From NCBI GenBank assembly GCA_035534295.1, contig DATLSE010000041.1:1-42538 (forward strand): DNA of 42,538 bases. Direction: 5' to 3'. Both the position numbers and the translations under genes were made by a program. Each line of letters starts with the position of its first letter. The stretch's first letter is position 1. Under the pieces are notes generated by a model that made no database searches, was not told where the DNA came from, and saw only the letters and a list, made by a program, of their open reading frames with translations. Of the stretch, positions 34,261-41,307 are shown piece after piece. The DNA is from DATKQJ01 sp035534295. GTDB lineage: Bacteria > Chloroflexota > Dormibacteria > Dormibacterales > Dormibacteraceae.

Positions 34261-35750
34261 CGCTGCTGGCCGCCCTTCCCACTGTCTCCTACTCCTGGTC
34301 TCAGGCCGCCGGCGACCTCTCTCAGATCGCATCGATCGCCATCGTCACGGTCGCACTGCTCCTGGCCGTGGTGCTGGACCTGATCCTCCCGCGCCGCCTG
34401 AGCGGCTCCGTGGTCGCACTGGTCTCGGCGCTGGCTCTGGTAACAGCACTGGTCGCGGCCTGGATCCGGATCGCCCAGGGGGGTGGGCACTCCGCCTACA
34501 GCGGATTCGTCAGCGGCGACGACTTCGCGCTCTACTTTGAGGTGCTACTCAGTCTGCTCGGGCTCTGCACCCTCGCCGTCGGCCACGTCTACGCCCGGCG
34601 CCGCGACCTCGCCGAGCCCGAGTTCGTAGTGCTCGTCCTCGCCGCCCTGGTGGGCATGATGGCCCTGGCCGCGTCCACCTCCCTCGTCACCGTGTTCGTC
34701 GCGCTCGAGACCTTCAGCGTCGCCCTCTACGTCCTCTGCGGGTTCCTGCGCCGGGACACGCGCTCGCAGGAGGCGGCGGTCAAGTACCTGCTCGTGGGTG
34801 GTTTCGCCAGCGCCTTCGTGCTCTACGGGATGGCGCTGGTGTATGGCGCCACCGGGACCACCCAGATCTCAGCCATCTCCTCCCAACTCGCCTCGGGCTC
34901 GCTCACCAACCCGCTCGTGGTGTTGGGGGTACTGCTGATGACGGTCGGCTTCGCCTTCAAGATTTCCGGCGTCCCCTTTCACCAGTGGACCCCTGACGTC
35001 TACGACGGCGCGCCGCTGCCGGTGACCGCGTTCATGTCCGTCGGCACCAAGGCGGCGGGGTTTGCCATGGTGCTCCGAGTCCTGCAGGGCGGGCTCGTCC
35101 ATCTCGGTTCGGAGTGGACCCTGGCCCTGGCTCTGATCGCCGCCGCGAGCATGGTCGTGGGCAACGTCGCCGCCATCGCCCAGACCAACGTCAAGCGCCT
35201 GCTCGCCTACTCCAGCGTGGCCCAGGCGGGATATCTCCTGGTCGGTGTCGTGGCCGGTGGCGCCGCCGGCATCGGTGGCGTGCTGTTCTACCTCTTCGCC
35301 TATCTGTTCATGAACTTCGGCGCCTTCGCCGTGCTGATCGAGCTCACCGCGCCCGACGGGGAGCGGGTCCAACTCTCAGATCTCGACGGTCTGGGTAGCC
35401 GAAGTCCGCTCCTCGCCCTGGCTATGTCGGTCTTCATGCTCGCCCTGGCCGGGTTCCCGCCCCTGGTCGGGTTCATCGGCAAGTTCTTCCTCTTCAGTCC
35501 CGCGGTCAGCGGGGGATGGACGTGGCTGGTCATCCTGGGCGTGCTCACGAGCGTGGTATCGGTGGTCTACTACCTGCGCGTGCTGGTCCACGTCTGGACG
35601 CCGGTCGGGGATCCGCAGAGGATCGCGGTGGGCCCGCTCCAGATCCTGGTCGGGGCCGCAGCGCTGGTGGCGCTGGCGGTGGGCCTGTACCCGAGCCTGC
35701 TCTACTACGCCGGCCTCCTTGGAGCCCATGCCCTGAGCGCCGGTCGCTGA
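34257..35750 (+). CDS. nuoN: NADH-quinone oxidoreductase subunit N
   Basis: This third antiporter-like subunit, adjacent to NuoK in the complex, is 497 aa and polytopic. It carries FVALETFSVALYVLCGF (TM5 glutamate), GFAFKISGVPFHQWTPDVYDG (TM7 lysine and loop) and TNVKRLLAYSSVAQAGYLLVG. It is the last gene of the operon, starting with a 4-bp overlap with nuoM. It is convergent with the SDR gene, whose stop lies 24 bp away; the gap has GC-rich sequence but no clear terminator. Confidence 0.96.
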   Translation: MTLLAALPTVSYSWSQAAGDLSQIASIAIVTVALLLAVVLDLILPRRLSGSVVALVSALALVTALVAAWIRIAQGGGHSAYSGFVSGDDFALYFEVLLSLLGLCTLAVGHVYARRRDLAEPEFVVLVLAALVGMMALAASTSLVTVFVALETFSVALYVLCGFLRRDTRSQEAAVKYLLVGGFASAFVLYGMALVYGATGTTQISAISSQLASGSLTNPLVVLGVLLMTVGFAFKISGVPFHQWTPDVYDGAPLPVTAFMSVGTKAAGFAMVLRVLQGGLVHLGSEWTLALALIAAASMVVGNVAAIAQTNVKRLLAYSSVAQAGYLLVGVVAGGAAGIGGVLFYLFAYLFMNFGAFAVLIELTAPDGERVQLSDLDGLGSRSPLLALAMSVFMLALAGFPPLVGFIGKFFLFSPAVSGGWTWLVILGVLTSVVSVVYYLRVLVHVWTPVGDPQRIAVGPLQILVGAAALVALAVGLYPSLLYYAGLLGAHALSAGR

Positions 35751-35774
35751 CACGACCCGCGCCGCGCGCTGGTC

Positions 35775-36527
35775 TTAGATATTGCTCCGCGATTGCCCGC
35801 CGTCCACTGTCCAGCAGGCTCCCGTGACCAGGCTCGCGGCGGCGGAGCAAAGAAAAGTCACCACGCTCGCCACCTCCTCGGGACGCCCGAAACGTCCGAT
35901 CGGAATCTCGCGCTCGACGAATCTGGCCATGGCCTCTGGATCCGCGTCCTGGCGCAGCTGCCAGGTCCCTCCGGGAAAGATGATGGAGCCCGGGGCGACG
36001 GCGTTCACCGTCACCCCCGAGGCGGCGACCTCCCGGGCCAGCGAGGTGACCATGCTGATCTCGGCCGCCTTGGCCACGTTGTAGGCTGGGGGCCCCCCCG
36101 CCTCGCGCCCGTAAACCGAGGAAACCACCACGATTCTTCCCCAGCCCTGCGCCCGCATGGCGGGCAGACAGAGCGCGCTCAGGCGGGCGGCGGGATACAG
36201 GTTGCCGGCCAGGGCCAGGTCCAGCTCGAGCACCGCGGTGTCCTCCCAGGTGCGCCCGGCCCGAAGCCCCAGACAGTTGACCAGGATCTCCACCGGGCCC
36301 GACTGCGCAGCTTCGGCGTGGGCTCGCCGGCAGCCCTCGTCCGTGGTCAGATCGGCCACGATACCGCGCCCTCCGATCGACTCGGCTACGCTCGCCACCA
36401 CCTCCGCCGTACGCGCCACGACGGCCACATCCGCGCCCTCTTGGGCCAGCGCACGCGCGATCGCGAGCCCGATTCCGCGGGTACCCGCGCTGACCAGGGC
36501 GCGTCTTCCGGCTAGGTTTAGATCCAT
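35775..36527 (-). CDS. SDR-family oxidoreductase (FabG-like)
   Basis: A 250-aa short-chain dehydrogenase/reductase. The cofactor motif is SAGTRGIGLAIA (13-24), a variant of TGxxxGIG with Ser-Ala replacing the usual Thr-Gly. The NNAG motif is replaced by NCLG (84-87). The catalytic residues are S136/S137, Y149 and K153 (AYNVAK), and the C-terminus has VTGACWTVDGG as in FabG and 3-oxoacyl reductases. The substrate cannot be told; annotation as beta-ketoacyl reductase would be by homology only. ATG 36527 with GGGGGGAG upstream is chosen, since the open extension to 36626 overlaps the dCMP deaminase gene. It is probably co-transcribed with that gene (19-bp gap). Confidence 0.9.
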   Translation of the reverse strand: MDLNLAGRRALVSAGTRGIGLAIARALAQEGADVAVVARTAEVVASVAESIGGRGIVADLTTDEGCRRAHAEAAQSGPVEILVNCLGLRAGRTWEDTAVLELDLALAGNLYPAARLSALCLPAMRAQGWGRIVVVSSVYGREAGGPPAYNVAKAAEISMVTSLAREVAASGVTVNAVAPGSIIFPGGTWQLRQDADPEAMARFVEREIPIGRFGRPEEVASVVTFLCSAAASLVTGACWTVDGGQSRSNI

Positions 36528-36546
36528 CCGTCTCCCCCCCGAATGC

Positions 36547-37011
36547 TCAACGCCACAGGTCCTGCCAGAGCTGGTAATGCACCGCCTCCACGCCCCCTTG
36601 GCGGAGGACTTGGAGCCCGGAGTCATCGCGGTAGGGCCGGCGGTAGTGCACCCTCAGCACGTTGGAGTTGACGATCATCTTGGCGCACATGACGCAGGGT
36701 GAGACGGTCACGAAGACCAACTTACCTGGGGTCTGGGCGCCGGCCTTGATCAGGGCATTGGCCTCGGAATGGATGCAACCGCATCGACCGGGCTCGGGTC
36801 CGTCACAGCTGTTCGGCAGTCCCCGCGCGTTGCCGTTGTAACCGATCCCCAGAACCTGGGTCAGGTCCGAACTCGTGATCACCGTGCCCACCTGGTTGCG
36901 GTCGCACGTGCTGCGCTTGGCCAGCTCCTCGGCCATGCGCATATAGACCTCTTCGAGCGGGATTCGATCGGGCACCGCGGTCACCGGAACCAACTCCTCC
37001 ACGCCCCCCAT
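36547..37011 (-). CDS. Deoxycytidylate (dCMP) deaminase family protein
   Basis: A zinc-dependent deaminase of 154 aa. The zinc and catalytic residues are visible: H81 and E83 in CIHSEANAL, and C106 and C109 in VSPCVMCAKMI. YNGNARGLPNSCD (58-70), with GRCGC (76-80) just before the histidine, is typical of dCMP deaminases, which make dUMP for thymidylate synthesis. Two starts are possible: ATG 37011, or GTG 36987, which has GGAGGAG about 9 nt upstream and would give 146 aa. The frame open to 37425 is antisense to rmuC. It is divergent from rmuC and followed by the SDR gene. The presence of nrdJ 1.3 kb away fits a deoxynucleotide role. Confidence 0.91.
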   Translation of the reverse strand: MGGVEELVPVTAVPDRIPLEEVYMRMAEELAKRSTCDRNQVGTVITSSDLTQVLGIGYNGNARGLPNSCDGPEPGRCGCIHSEANALIKAGAQTPGKLVFVTVSPCVMCAKMIVNSNVLRVHYRRPYRDDSGLQVLRQGGVEAVHYQLWQDLWR

Positions 37012-37030
37012 GGTAATCACCGGGCTGACC

Positions 37031-37058
37031 TTGCCCATCCTGACCGCCCGCGCTACAC
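37031..37058 (+). promoter_or_regulatory. Candidate rmuC promoter, near-leaderless
   Basis: TTGCCC (37031-37036) and TACACT (37053-37058) are separated by 16 bp. The GTG of rmuC is 10 bp after the -10, so the transcript start would fall within a few bases of the start codon. No good Shine-Dalgarno precedes the GTG, in agreement with near-leaderless translation. Confidence 0.4.
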
Positions 37059-37068
37059 TGCGGCCAAC

Positions 37069-38058
37069 GTGGCCTTCGAACTGTTGTTCGCCCTGCTCCT
37101 GTTCGTGCTCCTGCTGCTGGCCGGGGGCATGGCGATGCTGCTCCAAGCGCTCAGCCGGCGCTCCGACACCCAGTCCTCCGAACTGGCCGAATTGCGCGCC
37201 CAGCTCGCCCTGGGTGGTCAGAACCAGGGCCAGCTCGGGGCCGAGCTGCGGGGCCAGCTGGGGCGCACCCAGGAGCTCCTGGAGGGGATGCGGCAGAGCG
37301 TCGTGGCCCGCCAGCAGATCGAGGATGACGCCCGGCAGAGCCTGCGCCGCCTGGAGGCGGTGATCGCGGGCAGCTCGACCCGGGGGGCGGCCGGAGAGAA
37401 CATCCTGGAGGAGGCCTTTCAGCACCTACCGCCCGAGATGCTGGAACGCAACCACTGGGTCAAGGGCAAGGTGGTGGAGTTCGCCCTGCGCCTGCCCGGG
37501 GGCAAGCTGCTGCCCATAGACTCCAAATGGACCGCCGGCGGCGCCCTGCAGTCCCTGTCCGAGCCCGACCTCGACCCTGCCCGGCGCTCGGCGCTGGCGG
37601 CGACCGTTGAGCGTGAGGTCGAAAAGAGGGTGCGCGAGGTCTCCCAATACATCGATCCCCAGACCACGACCCCTTTTGCCCTCGCCGCCATTCCCGACGG
37701 GGCCTACGCCGTCTGTCGCGCGGCCTTCGCCGAGGCCCATCGCAGGCACGTGATTGTGGTCGGTTTCTCCATGGCGATGCCCTATCTACTCTCCCTCTAT
37801 CAGCTTCACCTTCAGTTCTCGCGCAGCGTCGACATGGACAACCTGCAGGCCTACCTGATCGACATCGAGCGCCAGCTGGACGGGCTGGAGGGAGCTCTGG
37901 AGAACAAGCTGCGCCGGGCCATGACGATGCTGGAGAACACCTACAGCGACGGCAAGCAGACCGTCGCCAGCGTGCGCGCCTCCGTCCACGGGATTCAGTT
38001 GGTCGAGCACTCTGCCCCCGCGGCGGCCGAGCTCAGCCTGGTCGAGCCGGTCGACTGA
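37069..38058 (+). CDS. rmuC: DNA recombination protein RmuC-like
   Basis: RmuC proteins limit recombination at inverted repeats and have a restriction-endonuclease-like fold. The 329-aa product starts with one hydrophobic helix (ELLFALLLFVLLLLAGGMAML). A Gln/Glu/Leu-rich coiled coil follows (about 25-100), then the conserved core: GAAGENILEEAFQHLPPEML, HWVKGKVVEFALRLPG and LLPIDSKWTAGG, with the nuclease-fold Asp and Lys. AIPDGAYAVCRAAFAEAH and GFSMAMPYLLSLYQLHLQFS follow. It is shorter than the ~475-aa E. coli protein, mainly in the coiled coil and C-terminus. The GTG at 37069 is chosen because it places the membrane helix at the N-terminus; the open frame back to 36769 is antisense to the deaminase. 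Confidence 0.9.
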   Translation: MAFELLFALLLFVLLLLAGGMAMLLQALSRRSDTQSSELAELRAQLALGGQNQGQLGAELRGQLGRTQELLEGMRQSVVARQQIEDDARQSLRRLEAVIAGSSTRGAAGENILEEAFQHLPPEMLERNHWVKGKVVEFALRLPGGKLLPIDSKWTAGGALQSLSEPDLDPARRSALAATVEREVEKRVREVSQYIDPQTTTPFALAAIPDGAYAVCRAAFAEAHRRHVIVVGFSMAMPYLLSLYQLHLQFSRSVDMDNLQAYLIDIERQLDGLEGALENKLRRAMTMLENTYSDGKQTVASVRASVHGIQLVEHSAPAAAELSLVEPVD

Positions 38059-38115
38059 AGGCGCCGTTAGACACAGCCGTCGCACCCCAAGAGCACCGGT
38101 TGTACACAGGGAATA

Positions 38116-38131
38116 CACCCACATGTTGGGC
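38116..38131 (+). promoter_or_regulatory. NrdR-box-like site 1
   Basis: This 16-bp window, centred on ACATGTTGG, matches the NrdR-box consensus (acaCwAtATaTwGtgt) at its core C4, A6, A8, T9, T11, w12 and G13 positions. Its core is repeated 32 bp downstream (ACATnTTGnGCCT in both). NrdR is the ATP-cone repressor of bacterial ribonucleotide reductase genes. Confidence 0.55.
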
Positions 38132-38147
38132 CTGTATATGGGTATGT

Positions 38148-38163
38148 ACCGAACATCTTGTGC
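38148..38163 (+). promoter_or_regulatory. NrdR-box-like site 2
   Basis: This window, centred on AACATCTTGTG, matches the NrdR consensus at A6, A8, T9, T11, w12, G13, t14 and g15; C4 is a mismatch. It ends 7 bp before the -35 hexamer. The 32-bp centre-to-centre distance from site 1 equals about three helical turns, the spacing known for tandem NrdR boxes. Confidence 0.6.
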
Positions 38164-38170
38164 CTACGGC

Positions 38171-38199
38171 TTGACATGGGAACGGGGCGGGAATAGAGT
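38171..38199 (+). promoter_or_regulatory. nrdJ promoter (sigma-70 type)
   Basis: A perfect -35 TTGACA (38171-38176) and the -10 TAGAGT (38194-38199) are separated by exactly 17 bp. This is the strongest housekeeping-type promoter visible in the window. Transcription would start near 38206, giving a leader of about 119 nt before the chosen nrdJ ATG. Confidence 0.75.
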
Positions 38200-38216
38200 G
38201 GGGGCCCGTCCGATCA

Positions 38217-38257
38217 GGGGTCCTGGAGCATCCGTGGCGGGTGTGCTCTAGGACCCT
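38217..38257 (+). promoter_or_regulatory. 14-bp stem-loop in nrdJ 5' leader
   Basis: GGGGTCCTGGAGCA (38217-38230) pairs with TGCTCTAGGACCCT (38244-38257) over 14 bp, including two G-U pairs, with a 13-nt loop. It begins about 11 nt from the predicted transcript start. No T-run follows, so it is not a standard attenuator. No B12-box sequence of a cobalamin riboswitch is visible. It may stabilise the mRNA or bind a regulator. Confidence 0.5.
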
Positions 38258-38324
38258 AGCCATCTTCGTGGCGCGGAATCAGAAGGTTCAGACAAGCAGG
38301 AAGAAGGAGGCTCTCGGTAAGAAC

Positions 38325-41114
38325 ATGGCCAGGAACGCAGCCGACATCGCAGCTGACGGCGAGAGTGCCCACAAGGCACGACCGGCACCGGCCAGGGGGT
38401 CCGGGGGCCTGAGCTTTGAGCGCTACTTCACCCCGCCCGGAAGCCATGCCTACGACCTGCTCGAGTGGGAACGCCGAACGGCGGCCATCACCGGGGAGAA
38501 GGGCAACCTGATCTTTGAGCAGCGCGACGTCGAGGTTCCTCGGTCGTGGTCTCAGCTCGCCATCAACGTCGTCGCCCAGAAGTACTTTCGCGGCCAGCTC
38601 GGCGGTCCCGAGCGTGAAAGCTCGGTGCGCCAGATGGTCGATCGTGTGGTGGACACCATCCGGGCCTGGGGCGTCGACGGCGACTATTTCGCCTCGGCCA
38701 CCGACGCCGACAATTGGGCCGAGGACCTGCGCTGGCTCCTTACCACCCAGCACGCCTCCTTCAACAGCCCGGTCTGGTTCAACATCGGGGTTCCGGGGCG
38801 CTCCCAGCAAGCCTCGGCCTGCTTCATCAACGCGGTCCAGGACACCATGGAGTCAATCCTGGATCTGGCCAAGACCGAGGGCATGCTCTTCAAGTTCGGC
38901 TCCGGTGCGGGCACCAACCTCTCGGTGCTGCGCTCCTCGCGCGAGTCCTTAGCCGGCGGTGGGACGGCCTCCGGACCGGTCTCCTTCATGCGCGGCTATG
39001 ACAGCTTTGCGGGCTCGATCAAGTCCGGTGGCACCACCCGGCGGGCGGCCAAGATGGTGATCCTGAACTCCGACCACCCCGACATCCTCGACTTTGTTCG
39101 CTCCAAGGCGATTGAGGAGAAGAAGGCCTGGGCCCTGATCGACGCCGGCTACGAGGCCGGCTTCAACGTTCCCGGTGGCGCCTATGACTCGGTCCAGTTT
39201 CAGAACGCCAATCATTCCGTGCGGGTGAGCGACGAGTTCATGCGTGCGGTCGAGGGCGACGGTAGCTGGGAGACCAAGGCGGTGGTCGGCGGGCGCACGG
39301 TGGACACCATGCCGGCTCGGGAGCTGTGGCGCGAGATAGCCGAGGCGGCCTGGCTCTGCGGAGATCCCGGATTGCAGTTCGACTCCACCATCCAGGCCTG
39401 GAACTGCGTGCCTAACACGGGGCGCATCAACGCCACCAATCCCTGCAGCGAATTCGTATTCCTTGATGACACCGCGTGCAATCTGGCCTCGCTCAACCTG
39501 ATGAAATATCAGGACAAGGAAGGGCACTTCGACCTCGAGAAGTTCCGGCGCGCGGTCGACGTGGTCTTCACCGCGCAGGAGATCCTGGTCTCGTACGCCT
39601 CCTATCCCACCCCCGCGATCGCGCACAACTCAGAGCTGCTGCGCCCGCTCGGACTTGGCTACGCCAACCTGGGAGCCCTGCTCATGTCGATGGGTTACGC
39701 CTACGACTCCGACGATGGCCGGCGCATGGCCAGCGCGGTGACGGCGATCATGACCGGCCGGGCATTCGCCCAGTCGGCCCGGATGGCCGCGGTCAAGGGA
39801 CCGTTCGGCGAATTTGAAAAGAACCGCGAGCCCATGCTTGGCGTGATGGAAAAGCATCGCGCCGCCGCCTATCGCATCCCACCCGGCGGCTCCGACCAGG
39901 AGGTCGTGGGAGCGGCCCAGGAGGCCTGGGACGAGGCGGTCGGGCTGGGCCGGCTCCACGGTTACCGCAACGCGCAGGCGACCGTTCTCGCCCCGACCGG
40001 GACCATCGGTCTGATGATGGACTGCGACACGACCGGGATCGAACCCGACCTGGCCCTCGTCAAGTACAAGAAGCTGGTCGGCGGCGGACTGCTGAAGATC
40101 GTCAACGGCACCGTCCCTCCCGCCCTGCGCAAGCTCGGCTATCCCGAGGCGCAGGTGAAGGAGATCGTCGACTACGTGGATGAGATGGACACCATCGAGG
40201 GTGCGCCCCACCTTCGGGACGAGCACCTGACGGTGTTCGACTGCGCCTTCAAACCCATCAACGGGCTGCGTTCGATTCAGCCCATGGGTCACATCAGAAT
40301 GATGTCGGCGGTCCAGCCCTTCATCTCCGGGTCCCAGTCCAAGACCGTAAACCTGCCCAGCGAGGCCAGCGTCGACGACATCGCTCAGAGCTACGCCGAG
40401 TCCTGGAAGTTGGGCCTCAAGTGCGTCGCCATCTATCGCGACGGCTGCAAGCGTTCGCAGCCCCTGTCCACCTCACTTAAGGAGGCCAAGGCGGTCTCCG
40501 AGACACCGGTGGGGGACCGCCCGGCCCGCCACCGCCTGCCCGATGAGCGGCGCGCGCTCACACACAAGTTCGACATCCAGGGGCACGAGGGCTATATCAC
40601 GGTCGGTATGTACGAGGATGGCAAGCCGGGCGAGGTGTTTATCACCATGGCCAAGGAGGGCTCGACCATCTCTGGCCTGATGGACGCGTTCGCGACTCAG
40701 ACCTCCGTCGCCCTCCAGTACGGGGTACCGCTCGAGGTCATGGTCAACAAATTCAGCCACATGCGCTTTGAACCCAGCGGATTCACCAAGAATCCTGAGA
40801 TCCCGATCGCGAAGTCGATCCTGGACTACGTGTTCCGCTGGTTGGGAAGCAGATTCTTCGACGAGGAGGGCCGTGCCGCTCTGGGCATAATCACCCGCGA
40901 GGACGGTCCGGGCGACAAGGTAGCCGAGCTGCATGTGGTCGCCACCCCTGCCGTCCGTCCCACCCCCTCGAACGGGGGCTCGACTCCGGGTCAGCGACTG
41001 ACTTTCGTGGTCAACACCGACGCGCCCAGCTGCGCCGAGTGTGGCTCCATCACCGTCCGCAGCGGCGCCTGTTACAAGTGCCTCAACTGCGGGGCAACCA
41101 CAGGCTGCAGCTGA
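38325..41114 (+). CDS. nrdJ: Adenosylcobalamin-dependent (class II) ribonucleoside-diphosphate reductase
   Basis: This enzyme reduces ribonucleotides to deoxyribonucleotides using a B12-derived radical, without an NrdB partner. The 929-aa product has redox cysteine C166 (ASACFINAVQD), radical cysteine C374 in NPCSEF with N372 and E376, and second redox cysteine C385 (DDTACNLASLN). The 11-residue spacing of the last two equals that of the Thermotoga enzyme (C322/C333). FKFGSGAGTNLS and PTGTIGLMMDCDTTGIEPD are typical. The C-terminus carries two CxxC pairs (CAEC, CLNC) and TGCS, a zinc-like domain. I choose ATG 38325, with AGGAGG 14 nt upstream, because the frame's opening to 38241 would place the leader hairpin inside the gene. 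A promoter and NrdR-like sites precede it. Confidence 0.96.
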   Translation: MARNAADIAADGESAHKARPAPARGSGGLSFERYFTPPGSHAYDLLEWERRTAAITGEKGNLIFEQRDVEVPRSWSQLAINVVAQKYFRGQLGGPERESSVRQMVDRVVDTIRAWGVDGDYFASATDADNWAEDLRWLLTTQHASFNSPVWFNIGVPGRSQQASACFINAVQDTMESILDLAKTEGMLFKFGSGAGTNLSVLRSSRESLAGGGTASGPVSFMRGYDSFAGSIKSGGTTRRAAKMVILNSDHPDILDFVRSKAIEEKKAWALIDAGYEAGFNVPGGAYDSVQFQNANHSVRVSDEFMRAVEGDGSWETKAVVGGRTVDTMPARELWREIAEAAWLCGDPGLQFDSTIQAWNCVPNTGRINATNPCSEFVFLDDTACNLASLNLMKYQDKEGHFDLEKFRRAVDVVFTAQEILVSYASYPTPAIAHNSELLRPLGLGYANLGALLMSMGYAYDSDDGRRMASAVTAIMTGRAFAQSARMAAVKGPFGEFEKNREPMLGVMEKHRAAAYRIPPGGSDQEVVGAAQEAWDEAVGLGRLHGYRNAQATVLAPTGTIGLMMDCDTTGIEPDLALVKYKKLVGGGLLKIVNGTVPPALRKLGYPEAQVKEIVDYVDEMDTIEGAPHLRDEHLTVFDCAFKPINGLRSIQPMGHIRMMSAVQPFISGSQSKTVNLPSEASVDDIAQSYAESWKLGLKCVAIYRDGCKRSQPLSTSLKEAKAVSETPVGDRPARHRLPDERRALTHKFDIQGHEGYITVGMYEDGKPGEVFITMAKEGSTISGLMDAFATQTSVALQYGVPLEVMVNKFSHMRFEPSGFTKNPEIPIAKSILDYVFRWLGSRFFDEEGRAALGIITREDGPGDKVAELHVVATPAVRPTPSNGGSTPGQRLTFVVNTDAPSCAECGSITVRSGACYKCLNCGATTGCS

Positions 41115-41123
41115 TGTGTCACG

Positions 41124-41194
41124 TCCGGACAATTACGCACGAAGGCCTGAACTGAGGGAATCCGGTTAATTACGCCTCGTCCGGTTAATTACGC
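41124..41194 (+). repeat. Three direct copies of TCCGGTTAATTACGC
   Basis: Copies lie at 41124-41138 (TCCGGACAATTACGC, two changes), 41161-41175 (exact) and 41180-41194 (exact). The first and third continue into ACG. The first lies 9 bp past the nrdJ stop, within TGTCACGTCCGGACAATTACGCACG. Multiple short repeats next to a TGT-type end resemble the termini of IS21-like elements, but no transposase gene is present and no inverted copy was found in the window, so this may be a remnant end or a set of protein-binding sites. Degenerate relatives occur at 42364-42371 and 42425-42438. Confidence 0.7.
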
Positions 41195-41200
41195 ACGGTG

Positions 41201-41231
41201 GAGGTCGGCCGTTACTGGGATGGCCGACCTC
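41201..41231 (+). terminator. Strong hairpin downstream of nrdJ
   Basis: GAGGTCGGCC (41201-41210) and GGCCGACCTC (41222-41231) form a perfect 10-bp stem with an 11-nt loop. It lies 87 bp after the nrdJ stop and 77 bp before the Abi_C-like gene. No T-run follows on either strand. It could end nrdJ transcripts or be part of the repeat-bearing element. Confidence 0.4.
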
Positions 41232-41307
41232 TCCTCCGTACCAGCAGTCGGACTCGGCACAATCCTCGGGGCGCTTACTCGGGTCGCTGTCCGAGGATGT
41301 ATCGGCC

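Noticed and set aside
36769..37068. Upstream extension of rmuC
   Set aside because: It is antisense to the dCMP deaminase with His/Arg-rich, non-family sequence; the membrane helix expected at the RmuC N-terminus begins at GTG 37069.
38200..38324. Cobalamin riboswitch in the nrdJ leader
   Set aside because: I looked for the B12-box and the usual four-way-junction pairing and found only the single long stem; the leader is also too short.
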